From contig JAGRKZ010000080.1 of assembly GCA_020442065.1 (NCBI GenBank), positions 1 to 36,570 on the forward strand: DNA of 36,570 nucleotides, written 5' to 3'. Numbering within the stretch: the stretch's first letter is position 1; the number at the start of each line of letters is the position of its first letter. The notes below the pieces were generated by a model. The model made no database searches, had not been told where the DNA came from, and saw nothing but the letters and a program-made list of their open reading frames with translations. The translations under genes were made by a program, and so were the position numbers. Below, piece after piece: positions 23,393 to 31,047 of this stretch. Source of the stretch: Bauldia sp. Lineage in GTDB: Bacteria; Pseudomonadota; Alphaproteobacteria; Rhizobiales; Kaistiaceae.

Positions 23393-23671
23393 TCACGTTT
23401 CCGCTGCCAGCCGGTCGGCCGCGCGGACAACGTCCGCGGGAGCCATTTCGGCGTAGGCTGCAAATTCGAGAAGCCACGGCTCCCAACCGACGACCTGCTG
23501 CATGACACCGCTCAGGAAGCCTGGCTGCCGCGCGCCAAGCCGAATTGTCTCGGGTTGAGTCCCGGTGAGAAGCAGGAAGCGTTCGAGCCTTTCCGGATCG
23601 GCGGCGATGAAGGCGAGCGCGGTGATCGCCACCATCTCCGGATCAGCCTGCTCCTGGGTCTGACGAATCAT
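23393..23671 (-). CDS. DUF3572 domain protein
   Basis: 92 residues on the minus strand within a plus-strand operon. VAITALAFIAADPERLERFLLLTGTQPETIRLGARQPGFLSGVMQQVVGWEPWLLEFAAYAEMAP is the DUF3572 pattern: ALAFLA-DPERL, then a paired helix with a LLEFA motif. The family is known from alphaproteobacterial chromosomes and has no assigned function. Here it lies opposite to its neighbours, between the primase and a gene-free repeat region, so it may be a host-derived or element-carried copy. Confidence 0.82.
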   Translation of the reverse strand: MIRQTQEQADPEMVAITALAFIAADPERLERFLLLTGTQPETIRLGARQPGFLSGVMQQVVGWEPWLLEFAAYAEMAPADVVRAADRLAAET

Positions 23672-24143
23672 GCCTCGCTCTGGCTCCGGGGACGCCGAGA
23701 GTCACACCCCTTGCCACAATCGACAAGAGTTCAGAAGTGGACACACGCTGTGTGTCACCAACCGTCACCACTTTCATGAGCAGGTGGGGACTCTGCAGCC
23801 GCTTGAGTTTTCAATGGTGTCATCACCGTCACCACTGTCACCACCTGTTTCGAACATGGGCACGTGGAAGGCGGTTGTCTGGAACGGGGTGGCATCACGC
23901 ATATTCCCAAGGGAAGGTGTTGACCCCCATGCGATGGTGGTGTCAGTGGTGACACACTGCTTAGCCGATTGAAATTAATAGGGTATTGGTGTCACCGCCC
24001 TGAGCGATGGGTAGTGACGGCGGAGGATCGGCGGGCTCAAGGAAAAAATGCTGCCTGTGCTCGTTTTCAGTTGCCCCGCCGTAATCGGTCTCTAGAATCA
24101 ACATCGACCAAAGCCGAAGGCCCACTTCTCGTGAGCCTTCGTG
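23672..24143. other. Gene-free region with inverted and direct TGTCACCA repeats
   Basis: No credible gene lies in these 472 bases. TGTCACCA or CGTCACCA occurs at 23753-23760, 23763-23770, 23827-23834 and 23836-23843, an inverted TGGTGACA at 23947-23954, and GGTGTCACC around 23988-23996. A palindrome GGTGTCATCACC is at 23815-23826. Part of the span (23966-24080) is AT-richer. It sits next to the primase-helicase gene. Candidate origin or operator. Confidence 0.6.
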
Positions 24144-24695
24144 ATGAATATCCCTTCCGCTGTCGTGCCCGGGGTGGCCAACGAGCCGCCGCCTGCCGTC
24201 ACGACTCGCCCAGTCGAGACCTCGGGCGCTCCGGCCATCCTCGCCCTCGACCTTGGCACCACCACCGGCTGGGCGCTTCGCAATCTCCGCGGCCGCATCC
24301 TCAGTGGCACCGCCGAGTTCAAGCCGCACCGCTTCGAAGGCGGCGGCATGCGCTACCTCCGCTTCGAGCGCTGGCTCGACGAGACGCTCCGCCTCGCCGG
24401 TGACGTCCAGGCCGTCTACTTCGAGGAGGTGCGCCGACACGTCGGCGTTGACGCAGCCCATGCTTACGGGGGGTTCCTCGCCGGCCTCACCGCATGGTGC
24501 GAGGAACACGCGATCGCCTACCAGGGCGTCCCGGTCGGCACCATCAAGCGGTTCATCGCCGGCAAGGGCAACGCCGACAAGGCAACGGTGATCGCCGCTG
24601 TTCGTGAGCGCGGGTTCGCTCCAGCCGACGACAACGAGGCCGACGCCATCGCCATTCTGCTTTGGGCCATCGAGACCCGCGGAGGCACGCAATGA
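24144..24695 (+). CDS. RuvC-like Holliday-junction resolvase
   Basis: 183 residues from ATG 24144 (GTG 24141 also possible). The RNase H-like fold shows ILALDLGTTTGWAL (about 32-45) with the first catalytic Asp, YFEEVRRH with the second acidic residue, and PADDNEADAIAILLWA near the C-terminus with the final Asp pair. GVPVGTIKRFIAGKGNADK is the usual helix-strand segment of phage RuvC-like resolvases. The enzyme would cut branched intermediates before packaging. The stop overlaps the next start (ATGA). Confidence 0.86.
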   Translation: MNIPSAVVPGVANEPPPAVTTRPVETSGAPAILALDLGTTTGWALRNLRGRILSGTAEFKPHRFEGGGMRYLRFERWLDETLRLAGDVQAVYFEEVRRHVGVDAAHAYGGFLAGLTAWCEEHAIAYQGVPVGTIKRFIAGKGNADKATVIAAVRERGFAPADDNEADAIAILLWAIETRGGTQ

Positions 24696-24943
24696 CCGCG
24701 ATCCTCGATCACGCGGCCGCGGTCATTGCCGACCGCCGCGCCACCTACGGCGATCCCGCCGCGTCGATGACAACGGTCGCCGCACGGTGGTCGGTCACGC
24801 TCGGCCGCCCGGTGACGCCGGCCGAGGTCATGCTCTGCATGATCGACCTGAAGCTCGCGCGTCTCTCCCACGATCCCTCGCACCGCGACAGCGTCGTGGA
24901 CGTCATCGGCTACGCGGCCCTTCTTCCGGAGGTCAGCCGATGA
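24692..24943 (+). CDS. DUF6378-type small protein
   Basis: 83 residues from ATG 24692. The pattern VIADRRATYGDPAASM, then VAARWSVTLGR, then VMLCMIDLKLARLSHDPSHRDSVVDVIGYAAL matches DUF6378, a small helical family of phages with a nucleotide-pyrophosphohydrolase-like look. The conserved Asp and His in PSHRDSVVDVIGYA could bind metal, but activity is unproven. It is ATGA-coupled to the gene before it and overlaps the gene after it. Confidence 0.82.
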   Translation: MTAILDHAAAVIADRRATYGDPAASMTTVAARWSVTLGRPVTPAEVMLCMIDLKLARLSHDPSHRDSVVDVIGYAALLPEVSR

Positions 24944-25134
24944 AGTGGCTTCCCCACGGCTACGGCGGCAACCGCCGCTCCCCCGAAGACGTGAAGCGCG
25001 ATGGCTGGGTCGAACAGGGCCTGCTCGCCGTCAAAGTTGAGGACCACCGGCTGACCTGGCCCGAGCGAGAGCTGGTCAAACAGCTCGGCGAGAAGCTCTA
25101 CGGCAAGCGCATCGAACAGCGGAGGCCGGCATGA
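24940..25134 (+). CDS. Small phage-type hypothetical protein
   Basis: 64 residues from ATG 24940. It starts MKWLPHGYGGNRRSPEDVKRD and contains DHRLTWPERELVKQLGEKLYGKR, a short amphipathic helix. No domain is recognised. Overlaps of four bases with both the preceding and following genes support that it is translated as part of the operon. Confidence 0.75.
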   Translation: MKWLPHGYGGNRRSPEDVKRDGWVEQGLLAVKVEDHRLTWPERELVKQLGEKLYGKRIEQRRPA

Positions 25135-25700
25135 CGATCCGTGGTCGCAAACGGAAATCCGGCAAGCGCTACCCCTGCGGCAAACGAACCCGCAGCGAGA
25201 CGGAGAAGGACATCATGGAAACCGCAATCGAAGCCCGTCAGCGCCACTACGGCGTCACGGCAAGGCAGGCTCGTGACGAACGGCTTGGCACTGCCTTCGG
25301 GCGTCTTGCCTGGCAGGGCACAATCACGTCGGCCCAATACGAGGCCGGTCGCGAGTTCGGGGATCTCTATCGCCGCCATCACATGGTGCTGGGCCTGCCG
25401 CTGCCGTTGCCGCGGTCCGTCGCCGGTCTGCTGGTCAGCGGCGGTGTCTTCGGCGGATCCTCGGGCGAACCGGATGCCGATCTCGTCGAACGTCTCCGCC
25501 GGCGGTTCGATGCGGCGACCGATGCCCTCGATCAGTGTGACCGCGATCACCGGTTCTCGCCCGGCCGACGGCCAGCATTGCTGATCTACCGCGTGATCTG
25601 CGTCGACGAGGACACCACCCTCTGGCCGGCCGAGGATCTCGGCAATCTCCGCGTCGCGCTCAATGCGCTGGTGCGGGTTTTTCGGCTGGATCGGTCGTGA
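25131..25700 (+). CDS. Conserved phage hypothetical protein
   Basis: 189 residues. A basic N-terminus (RKRKSGKRYPCGKRTR) precedes a helical region AIEARQRHYGVTARQARDERLGTAFGRLAWQG, which then continues with YEAGREFGDLYRRHH. The C-terminus RVALNALVRVFRLDR is also helical. The beginning resembles small DNA-binding tails, and the whole layout recurs in alphaproteobacterial phage early operons. No catalytic signature. It is the last gene of the early operon before the cargo region. Confidence 0.75.
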   Translation: MTIRGRKRKSGKRYPCGKRTRSETEKDIMETAIEARQRHYGVTARQARDERLGTAFGRLAWQGTITSAQYEAGREFGDLYRRHHMVLGLPLPLPRSVAGLLVSGGVFGGSSGEPDADLVERLRRRFDAATDALDQCDRDHRFSPGRRPALLIYRVICVDEDTTLWPAEDLGNLRVALNALVRVFRLDRS

Positions 25701-25744
25701 GGGGCGCGCGTCGCGAGTGGGCCAAGCACCGCAATGCCGCCTAG

Positions 25745-26629
25745 CTATCCCATCAGAATCGATTTCAGCGCCTCGCGTTCGCCGAGGATGAAATCGAAAA
25801 ATGCCGCGACGCGCGGTGAGTGTCGAAGCTGCGGGTGTGTGAGCAACCGCCAGCTGCGAGTGAGCTCCGGTATTGGACCAAGGACAGCCACGAGGTCGCT
25901 CTCCCCATCGGCGATCGCGGTCGGCAGTGGTCCGATGCCGATGCCGGACTTCACGGCATACATCAGACCGAGCACGCTATTGCTTCTCGCGACAATGCAG
26001 CGATCGGGCACAACACTCGCCAGCCACTTGGCGACGCGATGCTGGCTCATCGACTCCTCGAGGCTGACCAGTCGGTGCTGAGACAAGGCCTCGACGCGCT
26101 CCGGCGCACCATCCCGCTCGATGTAGGCGCGGCTGGCGTAGACCGCCCAAATGGAGTCGGCGATCTTTCGCCCGACCAGTTCATCGTCCGTGTCGCCAGA
26201 CCGGAAGGCCACATCCGCGTCACCTCGGGAGAGATCGAGGTAGCGGTCGCTGATCACGAATTCGACCCGGAGATTCGGATGACGGGCGTGGAACCGGTCG
26301 ATCAGCGGTGTCATCCGCTGCACCACTGGCTCGGGACACGTTACGCGGACGATGCCGGCCTCAGTGCCTTCGTTGCCGCTCGTCTGCCGCTCCAGGTCGA
26401 GAACAGCCGACTCGACCCGCTCGGCGTAGGGAAGCAGTTCCTTGCCGATGTCGGTGAGGCGATAGCCGGCAACGGTTCGAGTCACCAGCTTGTGCCCGAG
26501 TGGTCGTTCAAGCTCGCGAAGACGGCGCTGCACCGTCGACTGGTTGACGTTAAGCGCCTTGGCCGCCGCGATCGTGCTGCCGTGGCGAGCGACTGCCAGA
26601 AAGTACCTGAGGTCGTTCCAGTCGAACAT
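25745..26629 (-). CDS. LysR-family transcriptional regulator
   Basis: 294 residues from ATG 26629. The N-terminal DNA-binding domain is typical: MFDWNDLRYFLAVARHGSTI, AAAKALNVNQSTVQRRLREL and the VTRTVAGYRLTDIGKELL wing, then an effector-binding domain with VRVTCPEPVVQRMTPLI and DADVAFRSGD. It is divergent from a methyltransferase gene that begins 107 bases away, the standard arrangement for a LysR protein that controls its neighbour. It is not a phage gene type, so it is likely cargo. Confidence 0.92.
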   Translation of the reverse strand: MFDWNDLRYFLAVARHGSTIAAAKALNVNQSTVQRRLRELERPLGHKLVTRTVAGYRLTDIGKELLPYAERVESAVLDLERQTSGNEGTEAGIVRVTCPEPVVQRMTPLIDRFHARHPNLRVEFVISDRYLDLSRGDADVAFRSGDTDDELVGRKIADSIWAVYASRAYIERDGAPERVEALSQHRLVSLEESMSQHRVAKWLASVVPDRCIVARSNSVLGLMYAVKSGIGIGPLPTAIADGESDLVAVLGPIPELTRSWRLLTHPQLRHSPRVAAFFDFILGEREALKSILMG

Positions 26630-26736
26630 CCTCGCATTATGCAGAATCGCGGCCCCCTGTCGTGGTTCCTGCGGCTGCTGGCGAACCGACTTCGCGAGTA
26701 TCAAAAGGGACCTTACGTGATGATGGAGGTCCTCTC

Positions 26737-27597
26737 ATGATCGCACCCTTCGACGCAGCGAAGTTCAAGCTCGACACTCGCGCGCAATGGGACGCGCACG
26801 CCAAAGGTTGGAACGACCATAGCGACGAGATCCGGCGCTGGCTTCGACACGCTACGGACGCGATGCTGGCAATGGCAGCGATCGGTCCAGGCTCGCGGGT
26901 GTTGGACATCGCCGCCGGCGCCGGCGACCAGACGCTGGAGATCGCCGACCGAGTGGGGCCGACGGGATACGTTCTCGCCACCGACCTTTCGCCAGCCATC
27001 CTCCAGCTTGCCGACGAAAATGCACGACGCGGCGGCTACACCAACATCGCCACCAAGGTCGCGGACGGCGAGAACCTCAACATCCAGGACGCGGTGTTCG
27101 ACGCCGCGGTGTGTCGACTGGGATTGATGCTGTTCCCAGATCCGGAAGCAGGACTGCGACAGATGTTCCGAGCGCTAAGGCCCGGCGCACGTGCCTGCAC
27201 CATGGTGTTCTCTAAGCCGGAGAAGAACCCATGCATTGCGATCCTCTTGACGACCGCGCTCAAGCACGCCGGTCTGCCGCCGCCCAACCCCGACCGGCCC
27301 GGAGGACTGCTGAGCCTTGGAAAGCCGGGACGGATCGATGACCTCTTTACGCGCGCCGGCTTCGAGGGCGTGGCGACCACCAGCGTTTCGGCGCCTTTCC
27401 GCTTGCCTTCCGTCAAGCACTACATGGACTTCGTGCAGGACTCTGCTGGGCCTATCGTCGAAATCCTGGGGCGGTTTGATGAGGCCGGGCAACAACGCGC
27501 GTGGTTGGATATCGAGCGCCAGTTATCCGCCTTCCAGAAGGCAGACGGATGGGAAGGGCCCAACGAACTGCTGATCACCGTCGGTCGCCGGCCTTAG
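26737..27597 (+). CDS. Class I SAM-dependent methyltransferase
   Basis: 286 residues from ATG 26737 with a GGAGG ribosome site. The SAM-binding motif is VLDIAAGAGDQTLEIA (about 55-70), followed by YVLATDLSPAILQLADENA, then FDAAVCRLGLMLFPDPEAGLRQMFRALRPGA, the Methyltransf_11/25 type. The C-terminal part (FTRAGFEGVATTSVSAPFRLPSVKHYM) resembles ubiquinone/menaquinone and small-molecule methyltransferases. The substrate is unknown; DNA is unlikely because no target motif is seen. It is divergently paired with LysR and likely regulated by it. Confidence 0.9.
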   Translation: MIAPFDAAKFKLDTRAQWDAHAKGWNDHSDEIRRWLRHATDAMLAMAAIGPGSRVLDIAAGAGDQTLEIADRVGPTGYVLATDLSPAILQLADENARRGGYTNIATKVADGENLNIQDAVFDAAVCRLGLMLFPDPEAGLRQMFRALRPGARACTMVFSKPEKNPCIAILLTTALKHAGLPPPNPDRPGGLLSLGKPGRIDDLFTRAGFEGVATTSVSAPFRLPSVKHYMDFVQDSAGPIVEILGRFDEAGQQRAWLDIERQLSAFQKADGWEGPNELLITVGRRP

Positions 27598-27735
27598 GGC
27601 AGCGGCCACATCGCTGGAGTGAATTTGGCGATGTGTTCGAACTTAGCGCTTGCCTAGGGGAAGCAACACAAAAACAACTCCCAAGTACGACTTCCGAGCG
27701 GGCCAAGACAAAACACTGCACGACGTATTTTGTTG

Positions 27736-27788
27736 TTGACAGCAGTCAGCAACGCGCCTAGAAGTTCCGATATTCCAATCTCGGAACT
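27736..27788 (+). promoter_or_regulatory. Promoter and inverted repeat ahead of the tail gene
   Basis: A perfect -35 TTGACA (27736-27741) is 17 bases from TAGAAG (27759-27764), a four-of-six -10. Overlapping it, AGTTCCGA (27763-27770) and TCGGAACT (27781-27788) form a perfect 8-bp inverted repeat. The arrangement looks like a promoter with an operator just downstream. Confidence 0.5.
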
Positions 27789-27866
27789 GTGCCCGGAGCC
27801 AAGGCTTCAGGCATTTGCGTTTTGGAGGCTCGGCGATTGCGCATCGTCCTCACCGAGCCGGACAAC

Positions 27867-28382
27867 GTGCGCATCCGTTTCGAAGCGGCTTGCTTCCGGA
27901 TCGGCGAGGGCTCGGCTAGGCAGGCCTTCTCGCTGGCCCTCAACAAGGAGGGGCGAAAGGCCTTCACCGCCCACCGCCGGGCGCTCGCCGAGCAGTCATC
28001 AATCCCGCGCGGCGCCGTGACCGCGGCCATGAAGTTCAAGGCCTCGACGCGGTCAACGCTCGAGACGCGGATCATCGGCACCGGCCGACACCTGCCGTTG
28101 TCGGTGTTTGGGGCGAAGCAGTTCTCCTACGGCGTCCGCGCCAAGGTCTGGGGACGGGCGCAGACCTTTCGGTCCGCCTTCGTCGTCGGTCGCTTCGGCG
28201 GCAACGTCTTCAAGCGGACGAGCAACGCACGCTTTCCGATCGAGCAGCTCTGGGGTCCGGCGGTGCCGGTCGAGATGCTGCGCGATGAGGCCTTGGCCGC
28301 GTGGGAAGCGCAGCATCGAAAGGTGTTGCAGGAGGCACAACGTCTGATGGCATTGCCGTTTTCGATCGGAATGCGAAAGTGA
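27867..28382 (+). CDS. Phage minor tail protein Z-like
   Basis: Starting at GTG 27867 gives 171 residues; an upstream GTG (27789) would give 197. The sequence VRIRFEAACFRIGEGSARQAF, then LNKEGRKAFTAHRRALAEQS and GRFGGNVFKRTSNARFPIEQLWGPAVPVEMLRDEAL follows the minor tail protein Z pattern (tail terminator/completion). Such genes usually lie inside the head-tail operon, but here it stands alone among cargo with its own promoter. It ends next to a terminator-like hairpin. Function is inferred from the family. Confidence 0.8.
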   Translation: MRIRFEAACFRIGEGSARQAFSLALNKEGRKAFTAHRRALAEQSSIPRGAVTAAMKFKASTRSTLETRIIGTGRHLPLSVFGAKQFSYGVRAKVWGRAQTFRSAFVVGRFGGNVFKRTSNARFPIEQLWGPAVPVEMLRDEALAAWEAQHRKVLQEAQRLMALPFSIGMRK

Positions 28383-28392
28383 GGGGTGGGGC

Positions 28393-28411
28393 GGGCTAGG
28401 AGCCCCATTTT
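28393..28411 (+). terminator. Intrinsic terminator-like hairpin after the tail gene
   Basis: GGGCT-AGG-AGCCC at 28393-28405 is followed by CATTTT. It lies 11 bases after the stop of the tail gene. The stem is short (5 bp), so confidence is moderate. Confidence 0.45.
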
Positions 28412-28722
28412 CCCCGCCTGGGTTGCGCTGGCGCCGCCGCCCGGTTTTCGCGTGTTTTTCTCGGTTTCATTTTTCCATTTTGTTTTGGAAATGACCGGCC
28501 GATTTCCTGGGTTTTCCGAGCACAGAGCGAGGTGGAGTGGGGCCGGTGCGGTTCGCCCATAAAGGGAAACGCCGACCTCGAAGGGTTCTGCTTCCTTCGT
28601 CGATGTCGTCCTTCAAGAACAATGTCCGCAAGGGCGAGCGTTGGGATTTCCCGGACTCGGGGAATGTCCCCGCGGCCGTCACACGTTCCGCCCGGCAATG
28701 CCTTCGGTCGGCTCGACCGACC
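28412..28722. other. Gene-free stretch between tail gene and MFS transporter
   Basis: I see no credible gene. It contains a small inverted repeat TTTCCA-TTTTGTTT-TGGAAA around 28474-28493 in a T-rich stretch. Composition differs from the surrounding GC-rich genes, which may mark a junction between phage and cargo DNA. Confidence 0.45.
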
Positions 28723-29952
28723 CTACCGGTGCCATCTGAGGCCGTCGTTTATCTGCGGCAGGAACCAGGCGAGGAGGCCTCCAAGCGGCAGGAATGAGCA
28801 GAGCGTATAGACCGCCTCGACCCCGATGTGGTCGGCCATCGCGCCGAGGATCGCAGCGGCGATACCGGCGAGCCCGAAGTTGAGGCCGTAGAAGACGCCC
28901 GCGATCAGGCCGATGCGGGTCGGCACGAGTTCCATCGCGTAGATGAGGATCGAGGCGAAGGCGCTGGCCATGATCAGGTTGATCAGGACCGTCAGCACGC
29001 CCGTCCAGAGCAGGTCGACGTGGGGAAGGAGCAGGGTCAGCGGCAGCGGGCCGAGGATTGAGATCCAGATGATCCGGTATCGTCCGATCCGGTCGCCGAG
29101 CAGGCCGCCGAGCAGGACCCCGGCGGCGGACGAGAAGAAGAAGACGAACAGCATCAGCTGCGAGGTCGCGATCGACACGCCGAACCGATCGATCAGGTAG
29201 AAGGTGTAGAACGAACGGAAACTCTCGAGATAGGCGAGCTTCGAGAACATCAGCAGCGTGAGGATCACGAGGCCGTGGATCACCGTCGCGCGGCTACGCT
29301 CCGTGTCGGTCGGCGCGGCCGCGGCGATCGATGCGGCGATGGCCAGGAAATGCTTGCTGATGGTGGAATGCCGACGCGCGGTCCAGACCATCAGCACCAT
29401 GGCAAGGAGAGCGGTCGCCCCGAACCAGGCGAGGCTCCCCTGCCCGCGCGGCACGATGATCAACGCCGCAAGCAGCGGGCCCAGGGCGCCGCCGAACTGC
29501 CCGCCGACCTGGAAGATGCCCTGCGCCAGCCCCTGGCGACCGCCCGAGGCGTAGCGGGCCATCCGGGTCGCTTCCGGATGGAAGATGGACGAGCCGATGC
29601 CGATGCTGGCGACCGAGACGAGGATCATGGCATAGCTCGACGCATAAGCGAGGCTCACCACCCCGGCAAGCGTGAAGACCATGCCGACGACGGTCGAGTA
29701 TGGCAGCGGGTTGCGATCGGTATAGAGCCCGACCACCGGCTGGAGCAGCGATCCGGCGACCTGGAAGGTCAGGGTGATCATCCCGATCTGCACGAAGTCC
29801 AGCGCATAGGCTTGCTTGATCACCGGGTAGATCGCCGGGATCAGCGACTGGATCAGGTCGTTGATCAGGTGCGTGAGGCCGAGGACGATCAGGACCGCAA
29901 GATGAACCTTGGCCTGAAGGACGGTCGTGGCCGTGGTGGTGGGAGCATTCAT
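28723..29952 (-). CDS. MFS transporter, fosmidomycin-resistance (Fsr) type
   Basis: 409 residues from ATG 29952. About twelve hydrophobic segments are visible. Landmarks are LIVLGLTHLINDLIQSLIPAIYPVIKQAY, FTLAGVVSLAYASSY, IGIGSSIFHPEATRMARYASGGRQGLAQGIFQVGGQFGGALGPLLA (the Fsr-type stretch) and LLGGLLGDRIGRYRIIWISILG, the second-half MFS signature. A close Fsr family likeness suggests proton-driven drug efflux, and fosmidomycin is the known Fsr substrate, but the actual substrate here is unknown. It is not a phage gene type. It lies between the tail protein and DUF488, in opposite orientation to the phage genes. Confidence 0.88.
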   Translation of the reverse strand: MNAPTTTATTVLQAKVHLAVLIVLGLTHLINDLIQSLIPAIYPVIKQAYALDFVQIGMITLTFQVAGSLLQPVVGLYTDRNPLPYSTVVGMVFTLAGVVSLAYASSYAMILVSVASIGIGSSIFHPEATRMARYASGGRQGLAQGIFQVGGQFGGALGPLLAALIIVPRGQGSLAWFGATALLAMVLMVWTARRHSTISKHFLAIAASIAAAAPTDTERSRATVIHGLVILTLLMFSKLAYLESFRSFYTFYLIDRFGVSIATSQLMLFVFFFSSAAGVLLGGLLGDRIGRYRIIWISILGPLPLTLLLPHVDLLWTGVLTVLINLIMASAFASILIYAMELVPTRIGLIAGVFYGLNFGLAGIAAAILGAMADHIGVEAVYTLCSFLPLGGLLAWFLPQINDGLRWHR

Positions 29953-30179
29953 GTGGGAGCCTTCGCGCCGGTGGTCCGGGTCGTGCGTCCTTCCAAGAAG
30001 GCACCAGCCGCGAGAGCGGCGGCGCGGTGGGTTGGGTGGCGGTGGGAAACCAGTGCCGTGACCAGGATGGTAGCGGCTTCTCGCCGTCCCGGCCAGCGGG
30101 CCGCTTGCGAGCGGGCGCGAATAGCGGTGCCGGACGCTCAGGGCTCGGTTCTTCCTGACGTCTCGTTCGGGGACGCCGA

Positions 30180-30716
30180 TCATTCCCCGGCGGGATAGAC
30201 GACTGTGCCGTCGGATTGCACCACTCCACCGGCCGTCAGCCGAGCCGGCTCGACGCGACCCGGCCCGAGGATATGAAAGACAGCTTCGCCATTGGCGATG
30301 AGATGGTCGGCAATGATGCGACGGTGACACCGCCACCAGACCGCCTCCGAGCACATCACCGCAACGCGCCGCCGGTGTCCCTGCTCGCGCAGATGCGAGA
30401 GACCTGCATGGAATGCCTCCGACAAGGCGTAGTCGGCATAGTTGTGGAAGCTGCCATTAGACCAGAAGCCGTTGACCTCCAGGGGAACGCCGCGGGCCTT
30501 TCCGCGCAGACCGCCGAGCTTCGCCATATGCTCATAGGCGATGCCGAGGGAGAGGAGCGCTTCCGGCAGCATATCCTGGTTGAACTGCGGGTTGCTCCTC
30601 GACATGGGGACCCGTCTCACGTCCGCGACGAGTTCGATCCCGGCGTCCCCCAGCAATTCGACGAAGGCATCCAGGCTACGGTTGGAATGACCAATGGTGA
30701 AGAAGGGCTGCGCCAC
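30180..30716 (-). CDS. DUF488 domain protein
   Basis: 178 residues. The signature FFTIGHSNRSLDAFVELLGDAGIELVADVRRVPMSRSNPQFNQ is the DUF488 start, and VAVMCSEAVWWRCHRRIIADHLI holds the conserved Cys-x-E and Cys-His-R pattern. The family is widespread and its exact role is unclear, with some members linked to restriction or stress. It is 9 bases downstream of the DUF2945 gene stop, in the same direction, so the two form an operon. Confidence 0.9.
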   Translation of the reverse strand: MAQPFFTIGHSNRSLDAFVELLGDAGIELVADVRRVPMSRSNPQFNQDMLPEALLSLGIAYEHMAKLGGLRGKARGVPLEVNGFWSNGSFHNYADYALSEAFHAGLSHLREQGHRRRVAVMCSEAVWWRCHRRIIADHLIANGEAVFHILGPGRVEPARLTAGGVVQSDGTVVYPAGE

Positions 30717-30725
30717 GTCGCCTCG

Positions 30726-30938
30726 TCACGGAATACGCGTGAGGACGCGACCTTTGTGCGCTGCGATATGGTCGGTCTTGTCGCTCTTGATCTCGTACTG
30801 GGGATCGTCCTTCGAGGCGCGATGTATGTGGCCCTTGTAGTCGAAGTCTCCGGTGTGGATGACGATGATCGTTCCTGACACGGGCCCCGCCTCAGAATTC
30901 CAGCTCACGTGGTCGCCTATCTCGAACCTCCTAGTCAT
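30726..30938 (-). CDS. DUF2945 (hypervirulence-associated TUDOR-like) protein
   Basis: 70 residues from ATG 30938. RRFEIGDHVSWNSEAGPVSGTIIVIHTGDFDYKGHIHRASKDDPQYEIKSDKTDHIAAHKGRVL is the compact DUF2945 fold, a small beta-barrel of the TUDOR type. It is the first gene of the operon with DUF488. Upstream codons to 31058 give no sensible protein. Role is unknown; the pair recurs in alphaproteobacterial chromosomes and is probably cargo here. Confidence 0.87.
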   Translation of the reverse strand: MTRRFEIGDHVSWNSEAGPVSGTIIVIHTGDFDYKGHIHRASKDDPQYEIKSDKTDHIAAHKGRVLTRIP

Positions 30939-31047
30939 GGCACAAACTCCTCTGGGTGGGCTCGAACTGCTTGGAAGAAACGGCTGCCACGCGATCTTGT
31001 TCGACACCAAGCATCTCTCTCCCTGATCCCCATCGCGAGGCTCTCCG

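Noticed and set aside
23737..23972. Small plus-strand protein frames after the DUF3572 gene
   Set aside because: They read through the TGTCACCA repeats, giving Ser-Pro-rich sequence with no domain and no ribosome site.
28396..28698. Minus-strand frame of 100 codons
   Set aside because: Basic low-complexity protein without ribosome site or relatives that I recognise; the stretch looks non-coding.
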